Part shown: positions 1 through 7,489 of the stretch, one piece after another
Layout: each line of letters begins with the position of its first letter
How positions within the stretch are numbered: position 1 is the stretch's first letter
DNA from: an uncultured beta proteobacterium
GTDB lineage: Bacteria > Pseudomonadota > Gammaproteobacteria > Burkholderiales > Rhodocyclaceae
Length of the DNA: 48,533 bases
Direction of reading: 5' to 3'
Assembly (NCBI GenBank): GCA_903959855.1
Contig: CAJBYR010000025.1
Location: forward strand, 1-48,533
The notes under the pieces: generated by a model
Database searches by the model: none
What the model was told of the DNA's origin: nothing
Seen by the model: the letters and a program-made list of their open reading frames with translations, nothing else
Position numbers and translations under genes: made by a program

Positions 1-64
1 AAATTCATGCCTTATGCCGCTCTGTCAAAGACCGACAAACTCCTTGCTGCCGAGCATTTCCTGA
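1..64. other. Left edge, no complete gene
   Basis: These 64 bases lie beyond the last recombinase-cassette gene. The plus strand is open from base 1 in one frame with host-like amino acid choice, so this could be the end of an interrupted host gene next to the attachment site. It is too short to judge. Confidence 0.2.
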
Positions 65-523
65 TCAGCCGATCGATTCGTGCTCGGCAATCAAGGATGC
101 GACAAGAGCCCGTTGCTCATCCCAAATTACCGGGTCCATTGCCGAGAAATCAAAAAGTCTGATCTGGTCCGGGAGGTCGTCGTCGAGGATTGCCGCGACT
201 AGATCAGGGGCCAGTGTCGTGAGCCGCAGCATCCTGGAAACATAAGGATTGCTTACCCCTTCGAGATCGGCAAGTTCCTGTTGAGTACGCACTTCGCCCG
301 AGTCGAGCATGCGTTGCCATCGGTGTGCTCGCGCCAGAGCTCGCTGGAGCGGGGTGGGCTCTTTATCCCATGGGCGAGGCTTCAGAACTTCCCCATCCGG
401 CAGCGTGACAAGTTTTCGGCCACTGCGACGTTTGAAATTGATCGGCACAGCAACGGCGATGCGGCCGTCGCTCGCTAATTGGATTTCTGCGTCACCAACC
501 CGCTGAATTTTGAGGTCGCTCAT
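65..523 (-). CDS. ParB-like helix-turn-helix protein of recombinase cassette
   Basis: A 152-residue protein with a ParB-type helix-turn-helix at about residues 79-104 (QQELADLEGVSNPYVSRML), followed by a hydrophobic helix. It lacks the ParB N-terminal nuclease/CTPase domain, so it is only a HTH relative. Its ATG overlaps the end of the recombinase gene by four bases, which implies translational coupling. Small HTH proteins of this kind often sit downstream of serine recombinases of the DUF2924-associated group. A role as recombination accessory or directionality factor is inference; plain autoregulation is the alternative. Confidence 0.75.
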   Translation of the reverse strand: MSDLKIQRVGDAEIQLASDGRIAVAVPINFKRRSGRKLVTLPDGEVLKPRPWDKEPTPLQRALARAHRWQRMLDSGEVRTQQELADLEGVSNPYVSRMLRLTTLAPDLVAAILDDDLPDQIRLFDFSAMDPVIWDEQRALVASLIAEHESIG

Positions 524-1872
524 GCCGCCACCTTGTCTTCACTACGCTGAGTGTTGAGTTCAAGAAGCACACGTTCGATTCCGTTCGTGCGCAGCCGGAG
601 TTCCAATTCATTGGGCGAAACCACCACTTTCTCGACCAGAAGACTGACCAAACGATGCTGCTCGACCGGAAACAATTCATTCCAAATTGCATCGAGCCGG
701 GTCAGCCCAACCGTAACCTTGGCCTCGTCTAGCGATGGGTCGAGAGCCGTGGCTTTTGGCACAACGTCGGCGATCAGATCCGGAGAGCGTAGCAAACCAC
801 GAAGTTGCTCGAGAACAGCCGATTCCAGTTCAGCGGCGGGCAGGCGGGGGAGTCCAGACGCACCTGCATGCTCCTTCAGGTCACGTTGCGACACGTAGTA
901 ACGGTAGACCCGCCCCGTTTTTCTTTTCGTGGTGTGCCAGGGAGCGAGAGCCCGGCCATCAACGCCGAAAACGAGTCCTTTCAACAAGAACGGGGTTTGA
1001 GCTCGCGTATTGTTGGCTCGCGCTCGGCCATTGGTGGCGAGAATAGCGTGTACGTCATCCCAGGTTTTCTGGTCGATCAAGGGCGGGTGCTGACCGGGAT
1101 ACCAGGCGGATTTGTGGCCGATCTCACCCAGATAGGTGCGATTTACCAGCATCTTGTAGATGAGACTCTTGTCTATTAGTTTTCCATGCCTGACCTTGCC
1201 GTCCTGGGTTGTCCATGCCTTCGAAGTGGCACCATCCAACTTCAGTTCGCGAACCAGCTTCGTGCTTGACCCCAACTCCACAAAGCGCTGAAAAATCTGC
1301 CGCACCAGCGTGGACTCCTGTGGATTCGGCACCAGCCGTCGATTCTCCACGTCATAACCAAGCGGCGGCATTCCGCCCATCCACATACCTTTGCGTTTGG
1401 ATGCGGCGATCTTGTCGCGGATTCGCTCACCCGTCACCTCGCGTTCAAATTGCGCGAAGGAAAGAAGTACGTTCAGCATCAACCTTCCCATGGAGGTTGT
1501 CGTATTGAACTGTTGGGTCACCGAGACAAAGGAAACGCCACGACGCTCGAATACTTCAACCATTTTCGAGAAGTCGGCCAGACTGCGGGTGAGTCGATCG
1601 ATCTTGTACACGACGACGATGTCGATTAAACCGCCCTCAATATCCTTCATGAGGCGTTTCAGTGCCGGCCGATCCATACTGCCGCCCGAGAATCCACCAT
1701 CGTCGTAGTCATCTGAGACAGGTATCCAGCCCTCAGCACGCTGGCTGGCGATGTAGGCATGACCCGCATCACGTTGCGCATCGATCGAGTTGTATTCCTG
1801 CTCCAGGCCTTCCTCACTGGACTTGCGGGTATAGACCGCGCACCGTTGGCGTCGCTTAAGGGCATCGCTCAT
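520..1872 (-). CDS. Serine site-specific recombinase (probable prophage integrase)
   Basis: The 450-residue protein has a serine recombinase catalytic domain at residues 10-155: YTRKSS with the likely nucleophile Ser18, the DRLTRS motif at 92-97, and the E-helix around 130-160. A Recombinase domain follows (about 165-280), then a degenerate beta-ribbon region near 290-330. The cysteine pairs of the usual zinc ribbon are missing and the C-terminal coiled coil is short, so it is at the small end for large serine recombinases. It is coupled to its neighbours by four-base overlaps on both sides. It is the only recombinase seen in the prophage, so it is the best integrase candidate. Confidence 0.92.
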   Translation of the reverse strand: MSDALKRRQRCAVYTRKSSEEGLEQEYNSIDAQRDAGHAYIASQRAEGWIPVSDDYDDGGFSGGSMDRPALKRLMKDIEGGLIDIVVVYKIDRLTRSLADFSKMVEVFERRGVSFVSVTQQFNTTTSMGRLMLNVLLSFAQFEREVTGERIRDKIAASKRKGMWMGGMPPLGYDVENRRLVPNPQESTLVRQIFQRFVELGSSTKLVRELKLDGATSKAWTTQDGKVRHGKLIDKSLIYKMLVNRTYLGEIGHKSAWYPGQHPPLIDQKTWDDVHAILATNGRARANNTRAQTPFLLKGLVFGVDGRALAPWHTTKRKTGRVYRYYVSQRDLKEHAGASGLPRLPAAELESAVLEQLRGLLRSPDLIADVVPKATALDPSLDEAKVTVGLTRLDAIWNELFPVEQHRLVSLLVEKVVVSPNELELRLRTNGIERVLLELNTQRSEDKVAA

Positions 1873-2351
1873 TTCGATTTCCTCGCCGGAGCCAAGGCCT
1901 TCAGGCCGAAGAACAATGGGCCTGACCAGCGCGTACCGGTGATTTCTCGGGCGATCATCGATAGTGTGGGGTAGCGACGTCCTTCAAATTCGTATTGACC
2001 ATCAGTGCCGACGACCACGCGATGCATTTGGCCCCGATATTCGCGCGTGATGACCGTGCCGGGCACTGGCCGAATGTCGCGGTCGGTTTTGCTGACCTTG
2101 CCGGTGGCCAGCAACTTATCGATGCGATTCGCATTTCGTTCGAGCAATCCATGATTCACCTTGCGAAAGGCGCGCTCTTGCAAACCGTAAGCAATTCGTC
2201 GCTCCAGAAATGCTCGATTGCTATTGGGCGACGTGCTCCCGTTAAGCTCGATCCATAAGGCGCGGAGATCGTCGATTGAGAAGTCAGGCAACTGGGCGAT
2301 CTGAGTCAGAACGCTCGGTGGTGCGGCAGGAGTGAGGTTTTGGCGGTTCAT
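1869..2351 (-). CDS. DUF2924 family protein
   Basis: The 160-residue basic protein matches the DUF2924 pattern: an N-terminal helical part with 'LRALWIELNG', an arginine-rich middle, and a C-terminal RAMA-like part ('GTVITREYRGQMHRVVV ... YEFEGRRYPTLSMIAREITG'). DUF2924 genes are regular upstream partners of this type of serine recombinase in proteobacterial mobile elements; the biochemical role is unknown. The stop overlaps the recombinase ATG by four bases. A copy of the recurrent 30-bp element lies 35 bases before the start codon, suggesting the cassette has its own expression signal here. Confidence 0.85.
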   Translation of the reverse strand: MNRQNLTPAAPPSVLTQIAQLPDFSIDDLRALWIELNGSTSPNSNRAFLERRIAYGLQERAFRKVNHGLLERNANRIDKLLATGKVSKTDRDIRPVPGTVITREYRGQMHRVVVGTDGQYEFEGRRYPTLSMIAREITGTRWSGPLFFGLKALAPARKSK

Positions 2352-2566
2352 TACGACTCCGTTTTAAGGTTGTTGACGGGGTCTGTATGAACGCGCTGGT
2401 GGGCAGGAAAGCCAAGCCCAAAACCACTAGCAGGCAACTCGATGCCTTCATCTGCTGACGGCCTAATACGAAAGCGCGCGAGGCCATTTGCCAGCAGGGA
2501 CGCCACCTCCTGGAGGCGCTGTTCGGGCGTCATTTTGTCCGGCGGGGTATGTTTGATTTCATGCAT
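2351..2566 (-). CDS. Small hypothetical protein of the recombinase cassette
   Basis: A 71-residue ORF with AAAGGA nine bases before the ATG, so it is probably translated. The N-terminal half (residues 1-45, 'MTPEQRLQEVASLLANGLARFR') forms a plausible amphipathic helix and resembles small ORFs that accompany DUF2924/recombinase cassettes. The last 23 residues are encoded by the 30-bp regulatory element and the leader of the next gene, and the stop overlaps the DUF2924 start. The C-terminal tail is therefore probably not a conserved protein segment. Function unknown. Confidence 0.6.
   Translation of the reverse strand: MHEIKHTPPDKMTPEQRLQEVASLLANGLARFRIRPSADEGIELPASGFGLGFPAHQRVHTDPVNNLKTES
2387..2416 (-). 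promoter_or_regulatory. Recurrent 30-bp element, copy 1
   Basis: Read on the minus strand it is CTTGGCTTT, ten variable bases, AGCGCGTTCAT, ending 35 bases before the DUF2924 start codon. Four more copies with identical length and invariant ends exist in the window (18944, 19419, 20741, 44230). It lies inside the 3' end of the preceding small ORF. Function unproven: promoter, protein-binding site or RNA leader. Confidence 0.7.
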
Positions 2567-2697
2567 TGGTGACCAGTCCTTTCAGTGCAAATCGCGTATG
2601 CGAAATTGTCCTGAAAGGCAGGCATCAAGGCCATGAGGGAGTTTCGGGCTCCGACATGCTGTTGCGGGTTATTGCGAAAAGTGCAGCAGAATTTCCG

Positions 2698-3612
2698 CTA
2701 TTTTCTGACGGGGGGCTGGCCATTTCGAATGAAGTGATCGAAGGTGTCCTCCTCCGACTCTTCATCATCGTGGCGAGGACGCTGCCATTCCGCATCCGGC
2801 ATCAACAGCAAAGTCAGTGTGTAGTCGTACTGCGCAGCGACCTTGGTCATCTCGGTCAGCGGCATTGAGGATGCCTCGCGTGGAAACCATGCTTGAGCCC
2901 GTGTCGTTTGTGTCTCATTAGCCGCCGACCAGTTATCGCTGTAGGCCAGAGCCGCACGCGGCATTTCGATAGTTCGTTTGCGTGTTGCGAAATAGGCTCC
3001 CGACTTGAATGCTGCCTGGTTTGATTTCGCCCACAACATGTGATCATCACGACTGGCGACCAAGATCGCGCGCTTGTCGGCGATTTCAGTCCATCGCAAC
3101 GCAGCGGCAGTTAGCGACACGCCGTAGCGATCTGCGCAGTGGCCGAGCAAATCGAAACTGACGGGGTGGCCATTCACCTGCCTTCTGAAATCATCCAGCG
3201 GCATCAGCAGGGTCGATGAGAACAAATCTGCTTCGGCTTCGATGTCTCGCTCATTGTTGTCACCCGTCTCAATGTCGTCGTCGCCGCACTCGAAAAGATC
3301 CTGCTGGTGGCGGTGAAGGATGTAGTGACCAAACTCATGCGCGATCGTGAAGCGCTTGCGGCCTTCTGATGGGGTGGCGCTGTTGTAGAGGATCAGCCAC
3401 TTCGAGCGCGCCTTGTTAGCTTTCAGCAGGCCATCGAAACCGTCCAGATCTTCGCCTTGGACTTTGTCGATCGGCGATTCTGCGAAACACTGCCGGGAAT
3501 ATTCGACGGCCAATTCATCCACCTTGACAGGAAACCGCTCCGCCCCCAACACCATGCTGAGCATGGTGGAGATGCGGTTGGCCTCGGCCATGGGCTTCTT
3601 TCCTTTCGTCAT
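2698..3612 (-). CDS. ImmA/IrrE family metallo-endopeptidase
   Basis: The 304-residue protein has the zinc-peptidase motif HEFGH at residues 92-96 and the third-ligand motif ExxAD at about 125-129, typical of ImmA/IrrE proteins, which cleave or antagonise a partner XRE repressor. The longest start overlaps the XRE stop (ATGA). A second ATG at 3591 has AAAGGAAAG eight bases upstream and may be the real start. The C-terminal ~120 residues are longer than minimal ImmA. By analogy with known ImmR/ImmA pairs it would relieve repression upon a stress or induction signal; that link is inference. Confidence 0.88.
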   Translation of the reverse strand: MTKGKKPMAEANRISTMLSMVLGAERFPVKVDELAVEYSRQCFAESPIDKVQGEDLDGFDGLLKANKARSKWLILYNSATPSEGRKRFTIAHEFGHYILHRHQQDLFECGDDDIETGDNNERDIEAEADLFSSTLLMPLDDFRRQVNGHPVSFDLLGHCADRYGVSLTAAALRWTEIADKRAILVASRDDHMLWAKSNQAAFKSGAYFATRKRTIEMPRAALAYSDNWSAANETQTTRAQAWFPREASSMPLTEMTKVAAQYDYTLTLLLMPDAEWQRPRHDDEESEEDTFDHFIRNGQPPVRK

Positions 3613-3929
3613 TCATCTTCCCAGGCGTCGATGATCTTGCGGATCTTCTTCTTGTCCGGTTCCGACATCGTTTTGTACTTGCGGAAGAACGCTTCGTCAA
3701 TCACTTCCTCGTCAGGGCTGGAGGTGGAATCGCTAAGCAGGAACTCTGTCGTGACCTCAAGCACGGTGGCGATCTTGCCTATCTTCTCGGCTGATGGCTT
3801 CGGGTCGTCTTTGTTCTCCAGTTCCCATATGTAGCTCTTACTGGAGTCTGTGAGCTCGGCCAGTTGTTCAAGGCTGAGCTTCTTTTCTTTCCGCAATGTA
3901 CGGATCTTGTCACCCAAGGGTGAAGGCAC
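3609..3929 (-). CDS. XRE-family transcriptional repressor
   Basis: About 106 residues from a GTG at 3929. This start is chosen because GAGGAG sits nine bases upstream and the product then begins right at the HTH (PLGDKIRTLRKEKKLSLEQLAEL). The upstream extension to 4079 reads through the promoter/operator region and is rejected. The HTH spans residues 5-65. The C-terminal tail is acidic then basic ('MSEPDKKKIRKII') and might be the interface with the peptidase. It is coupled to the ImmA/IrrE gene. It is the only XRE repressor seen, so it is either the prophage CI equivalent or the regulator of a private module. Confidence 0.88.
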   Translation of the reverse strand: MPSPLGDKIRTLRKEKKLSLEQLAELTDSSKSYIWELENKDDPKPSAEKIGKIATVLEVTTEFLLSDSTSSPDEEVIDEAFFRKYKTMSEPDKKKIRKIIDAWEDE

Positions 3930-3963
3930 CGTTTTCTCCTCAATTGTTAGCTGGAACAGGAAA

Positions 3964-3969
3964 ATAATA
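3964..3969 (-). promoter_or_regulatory. Candidate -10 box of the XRE/ImmA promoter
   Basis: On the minus strand this reads TATTAT, 35 bases upstream of the XRE GTG start. No good -35 box is seen, but a CGTTCGG half-site lies 8 bases upstream of it, which would suit autoregulation. Weak evidence on its own. Confidence 0.35.
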
Positions 3970-3977
3970 CCATCAGA

Positions 3978-3984
3978 CCGAACG
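3978..3984. promoter_or_regulatory. Operator half-site CCGAACG
   Basis: A single copy of the seven-base arm of the palindrome at 4035-4052. It lies between the two divergent promoters, upstream of the candidate -10 box for the repressor gene. Predicted to be bound by the XRE protein. Confidence 0.45.
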
Positions 3985-3997
3985 AAAGCGTACCTGC

Positions 3998-4027
3998 TTG
4001 ACAAACCCATATTCAATCGGAAATAAT
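3998..4027 (+). promoter_or_regulatory. Rightward sigma-70-like promoter
   Basis: TTGACA at 3998-4003 matches the -35 consensus fully. AATAAT at 4022-4027 matches five of six -10 bases with an 18-base spacer. It points toward the gene starting at 4137, leaving a leader of about 100 bases that contains the CGTTCGG palindrome. Confidence 0.65.
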
Positions 4028-4034
4028 GCGCTAT

Positions 4035-4052
4035 CGTTCGGTGTGCCGAACG
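4035..4052. promoter_or_regulatory. Perfect palindrome, probable XRE operator
   Basis: CGTTCGG, a TGTG spacer, then CCGAACG: perfect seven-base arms. It begins about eight bases after the -10 box of the rightward promoter, where bound repressor would block transcription start. A half-site recurs at 3978. A second small palindrome, CCTTTATAAAGG, lies at 4116-4127 just before the ribosome binding site. Confidence 0.6.
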
Positions 4053-4136
4053 TAATCGGTCTTTAAACCCCAACAACAAGGCGGGGCTGCTGGGCTGATC
4101 TCCACCCGATCCTCACCTTTATAAAGGGGTATGTCG

Positions 4137-5366
4137 ATGAATGATGCAGAAAACCTGTCCAAGCTGCTCGGCCATCTGCCGCCGGCAGTATTTCGTAAAT
4201 TTATGGTCGAAGAGTTTGAGTTGGCCATTCCAGATCTGGACAAGAAGGCGGCCAAGCGTGATCAGCGGGCAGAAATGGAATCGGCTCTTTCTGGGCTAGG
4301 CATCAACCATCGGCAACGCATTGAGGAAGTCGCCGAACGTATCGTGTTGCTGTCTGACGGGGCTGGGCAAGACGTTATCGAAGGCTTCCGTGATGACATC
4401 TTTGACCCCAAAGACCAGGAAGCCTTTGCCGCCATTCGCAATCAGTACGAACGCGCACTGTGGTTGCATCTCAACGCTCCGACCTTGTTTGACGAAGCAC
4501 TGAATGCCCGCCAAGCGGATGTTTTCCGTCAGAGCGCATCGTGTTACTCGGGATTCATTGCCCCCAAGGATCTTTCGGTTCTGGAGGATGAGTCTTCCCG
4601 GCAGGCATTTCACCATGCCGTCGCCGACGAATTGGGCTGCGAAATTGACTCAGTCGCGGTTCAGGTATTCAAGCGGCTACGTCCGGACACGCAAACAGGC
4701 GAGGAGATCGACCTCTATCAGATCAGCGTGCACCACAACCGGCCACCCGAAATTGTCGATTGTGTCCAGGCAAGCGAGCTTGTATCCCAAGAGGTCGTTC
4801 GGGCTGTTTCATCGCACATCACCTATGAGCCTGCCAATGGCCATCTCGAGGTTTTGTCAAAGGACACCGATGGCCGGGAAGCGCTGGCACGCATCGTCGC
4901 CGATTCTTTGCTGCAGTCACCCATCACCGGCGAAAAGATTCCGCTGAAGCAATACGACTACCAGAGCTTGGCTGGGCCGAGGAACTTCGACATCACGGGC
5001 GAACCTGTCGTCTCCGTCAAGGTGATCGAACTCGGCTACCTGGGTGACAACCACCGGTCACTCCTGGTGAAGATTTGGGCCAAGGATGCCGACGATATTC
5101 ATGCTGCCGCACGATCATTGATTTCGCCGGAGTTTGATTTCCGTGATCACCAGCTCAATTACGCGAAGATTTCGATTCGTACCAAGAAAGTCGGGGCAGA
5201 TCGTGCCAGGACGATTTCAGTGATTTTGCGAGAGGACAACAAGTGCAACATCAAGACCAAGCGGGAGAAGGATCGCGCACTCTGTGATCGCCTGCTCGCA
5301 AAATGGAATCTGGTGAAGGTCATCGGCAATGCCCCAGAAGAAACTCTCGACGCGCTCGCTGCTTGA
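4137..5366 (+). CDS. Unknown protein, first gene of repressor-controlled operon
   Basis: About 409 residues; I do not recognise the family. The ATG at 4137 is preferred over 4131 because AAAGGGG ends seven bases before it. The N-terminal 60 residues are helical and charged ('LPPAVFRKFMVEEFELAIPDLDKKAAKRDQRAE'), then a helical middle part to about 150, then a mixed alpha/beta C-terminal part with many beta-like stretches ('EPVVSVKVIELGYLG', 'YAKISIRTKKV'). No signal peptide or membrane helix is seen. It occupies the position of cro in a classical immunity region but is four to five times too long. The next gene overlaps it by 38 bases, so both are probably co-translated. Confidence 0.7.
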   Translation: MNDAENLSKLLGHLPPAVFRKFMVEEFELAIPDLDKKAAKRDQRAEMESALSGLGINHRQRIEEVAERIVLLSDGAGQDVIEGFRDDIFDPKDQEAFAAIRNQYERALWLHLNAPTLFDEALNARQADVFRQSASCYSGFIAPKDLSVLEDESSRQAFHHAVADELGCEIDSVAVQVFKRLRPDTQTGEEIDLYQISVHHNRPPEIVDCVQASELVSQEVVRAVSSHITYEPANGHLEVLSKDTDGREALARIVADSLLQSPITGEKIPLKQYDYQSLAGPRNFDITGEPVVSVKVIELGYLGDNHRSLLVKIWAKDADDIHAAARSLISPEFDFRDHQLNYAKISIRTKKVGADRARTISVILREDNKCNIKTKREKDRALCDRLLAKWNLVKVIGNAPEETLDALAA

Positions 5367-6336
5367 CCTGGTCGATCTGTTCGAGCAATCGAGCCAATCG
5401 ACCGTCGATGCCGATGGGCAACGGCTATACGGGGTACCCGGATGGGTTCTTTCGGGTAACTCGACGTTGTCCGACAAGCAACTTGAGGCTTGGACCGATT
5501 GCGTTGGCTATTCGGCATTCTTCCCTGCGCCATGCAGGGAAGACCGAGTGGCGGTTGAGATCAAGGAAGATGACGATCCTGATCGCTATAGCTATCGGTG
5601 CCCGGAAACCTTCCGGAAAAAGTACATCAGCTTGGCAACGGTTGCTGTTCGATCGGTTCGTATTCATCTATTTTTGAACTGCGTTGCTGATCTGCTCGAA
5701 ATTCCTCAAGCACTACGGCGCGGTATCGAAACTGCGGCCGTGGGTAATGCGCTGTGGAACATCGGCAAGATGCGTGTGGCTGGTCTGCAGGTTGACGTGT
5801 GGCTGGCTCGCAATCTTTCGACCTCAATGGAAGGCGTGTTCCAGCACCTGCAGAACAGTACATTGCCCGACCAAGGGGTGATCCTTTCCACCGGCGGCAA
5901 GCTGCCAGCGATTATTCATCCCCCGAGGCAATATCGAGTTATCCCAATCAAGGACGTGTTGGTCCCGCATGTGGCGCTTCCGCACATTGACACCGATCTC
6001 ATCCATCGAATATTGGTGGCCGCCCCCGGCGAGAAACTTGACGCATCGCTGCCAGTTCGGTTCGATCCCTATTCCAACACGCTGGTGATTGCCACGAAAT
6101 CCAGCAAACCATGGCCAATCAAAGGGGCGAAACAGATCGCTGCAGTCCGCTACCTCTTTGAGCAATTCGAGAATGGCCGGCGATGGGTGCCTGCCGGTGA
6201 AATTCTGGCGGCTGTGTATGGATCCAAGGAATCGGGACGCAGCCGCCGAATGCAAAACCTGTTCAGCGGAAATATGTTCTGGGAAGACTACATCGTGAAT
6301 AACGACGACGGTGAATACGGATTCAATCTTGAGTAG
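5329..6336 (+). CDS. Unknown protein with C-terminal winged-helix-like part
   Basis: A 335-residue protein overlapping its upstream partner by 38 bases; family not recognised. The last ~75 residues ('AVRYLFEQFENGRRWVPAGEILAAVYGS', a basic SGRSRR segment, then 'DGEYGFNLE') look like a winged helix-turn-helix ending in a beta wing. The N-terminal ~250 residues have a hydrophobic core pattern but no catalytic motif I can name. A rho-independent terminator follows 27 bases after the stop, so the two genes form a closed unit. DNA binding is inference from the C-terminus. Confidence 0.7.
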   Translation: MPQKKLSTRSLLDLVDLFEQSSQSTVDADGQRLYGVPGWVLSGNSTLSDKQLEAWTDCVGYSAFFPAPCREDRVAVEIKEDDDPDRYSYRCPETFRKKYISLATVAVRSVRIHLFLNCVADLLEIPQALRRGIETAAVGNALWNIGKMRVAGLQVDVWLARNLSTSMEGVFQHLQNSTLPDQGVILSTGGKLPAIIHPPRQYRVIPIKDVLVPHVALPHIDTDLIHRILVAAPGEKLDASLPVRFDPYSNTLVIATKSSKPWPIKGAKQIAAVRYLFEQFENGRRWVPAGEILAAVYGSKESGRSRRMQNLFSGNMFWEDYIVNNDDGEYGFNLE

Positions 6337-6363
6337 CCGTCGTCATCTCGCAGCACTCCGCAC

Positions 6364-6386
6364 AACCGCCTTTGGGCGGTTTTTTG
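6364..6386 (+). terminator. Rho-independent terminator
   Basis: AACCGCC (6364-6370), loop TTTG, GGCGGTT (6375-6381), then a run of T. It closes the two-gene operon and separates it from the early lytic operon. Confidence 0.85.
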
Positions 6387-6420
6387 CTTTCTAGACCCCC
6401 AATTTCCACGCTTTTGTTGC

Positions 6421-6464
6421 GCCCGTACACGAGCCCGTACATGGCGGCGGCGGACGCCCGTACA
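6421..6464. repeat. Three direct repeats of GCCCGTACA
   Basis: Copies at 6421-6429, 6433-6441 and 6456-6464, offset by 12 and 23 bases, so roughly on one face of the helix. They lie in the gap between the terminator and the AlpA-like gene. They could be operator or Xis-type binding sites for that protein. Function not established. Confidence 0.6.
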
Positions 6465-6518
6465 CCTCGAATCCGAAACTGATCTCACGTTTTCGCAATC
6501 ACCTGAAAGGAGATAAAC

Positions 6519-6731
6519 GTGAGTATCAAACACCTCAACCAACGCCATCTGGCCGACCGTTGGGACGTCAGCGAAGCCACACTGGAACGTTGGCGGACCG
6601 AAGGAATCGGACCCGTATTTTTGAAACTGCAAGGGCGCGTGCTGTATCGCGTCGAGGACGTCGAAGCCTTCGAGGTCGATAGCCTACGCAAGAGCACTTC
6701 CGAGCGCGTCATGGCCGGAGGTGCAGCATGA
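6519..6731 (+). CDS. AlpA/excisionase-like helix-turn-helix protein
   Basis: A 70-residue MerR-like HTH protein ('HLADRWDVSEATLERWRTEGIGPVF' followed by 'VLYRVEDVEAFE'), the pattern of AlpA, Xis and HTH_17 proteins. The start is GTG with AAAGGAG seven bases upstream. It is the first gene of the rightward early operon and overlaps the next gene by four bases. It probably binds the nearby GCCCGTACA repeats. Such proteins either activate early genes or assist excision. An excisionase role would be odd with a serine recombinase. Confidence 0.8.
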   Translation: MSIKHLNQRHLADRWDVSEATLERWRTEGIGPVFLKLQGRVLYRVEDVEAFEVDSLRKSTSERVMAGGAA

Positions 6732-7198
6732 ACCTCGTCACGCCCGACAAAATCCTCGCGACGCCAGTTAGCGAGCTCGCTGATCAGTCCAGCGATTCCC
6801 TGTTCCGGCTCAAGAATGATGCGGCTGATTTTATGGCCGCCGCCAAGGCCATCGTCGAGCACGTCGATCGAGCCCTGGACCTGAAGTACGTCGACCGCGC
6901 TCGCCAGCTGCGACTGGCTGCAAACAAGGATACCGGCGTCGTGCATTTCGATGACGGCAATGTTCGTGTCACCGCTGATCTTCCCAAGAAAGTCGAGTGG
7001 GACCAGAAGCAACTTCACGAACTCATCCTTCGCATCGCCTCCGGTGGCGACAACCCTGCCGAGTTCATCGAGACGTCCTACCGCGTCAGCGAAACCAAGT
7101 ACCAGGCCTGGCAGGAATCCCTGCGTTCCCAATTCACCCCCGCACGCACCGTCAAGGTTGGCAAAGCCACCTACCGGCTCGCGCTGCTCTCGGAGTAA
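6728..7198 (+). CDS. Hypothetical early phage protein
   Basis: A 156-residue protein coupled to the AlpA-like gene. It has a helical N-terminal half and a central 'LPKKVEWDQKQLHELI' segment, ending with 'SEFTPARTVKVGKATYRL'-like sequence of the kind I associate with phage early-region proteins that accompany Sak4-type recombination genes. No catalytic motif is visible. It is probably cytoplasmic and may act with the following recombination genes; function unknown. Confidence 0.7.
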   Translation: MNLVTPDKILATPVSELADQSSDSLFRLKNDAADFMAAAKAIVEHVDRALDLKYVDRARQLRLAANKDTGVVHFDDGNVRVTADLPKKVEWDQKQLHELILRIASGGDNPAEFIETSYRVSETKYQAWQESLRSQFTPARTVKVGKATYRLALLSE

Positions 7199-7203
7199 TC
7201 ATC

Positions 7204-7488
7204 ATGCTGAAAACCTTGATTGAAGCACTGCGCAAGAAGTCCATGTCTCTGTCGGACTTGCCAGAAACCATTCGTGTTCCCGGCCACGGTGGACGTCCCA
7301 CCATCGATGGTCTGCGACTCGAAGAGGCCAGCGTCGATGACCTCGCATTTGCTATTCGCGGAATCTCTGATCAGACGAGTCTGCTGCTTTCTCAGGAATC
7401 CGCACTTCGTCGTCTTCATGACCTGGCCCGCAACCGTGGCGCGATCGGCACCGACAAGGTCGGCGAGATTTTCGGTGGGGAGGTCTGA
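7204..7488 (+). CDS. Hypothetical early phage protein
   Basis: 94 residues starting at ATG 7204, with CGGAG upstream. The sequence is helical with a glycine/proline turn ('VPGHGGRPTIDGL') and ends 'DKVGEIFGGEV', one base before the next ATG. A longer reading in another frame crossing this gene is a shadow. Its position directly before the Sak4-like ATPase suggests a recombination or replication accessory. No family recognised. Confidence 0.65.
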   Translation: MLKTLIEALRKKSMSLSDLPETIRVPGHGGRPTIDGLRLEEASVDDLAFAIRGISDQTSLLLSQESALRRLHDLARNRGAIGTDKVGEIFGGEV

Positions 7489-7489
7489 G

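Noticed and set aside
3930-4079. N-terminal extension of the XRE gene to 4079
   Set aside because: It would translate the divergent promoter and operator; GTG 3929 has a strong GAGGAG site and starts at the HTH.
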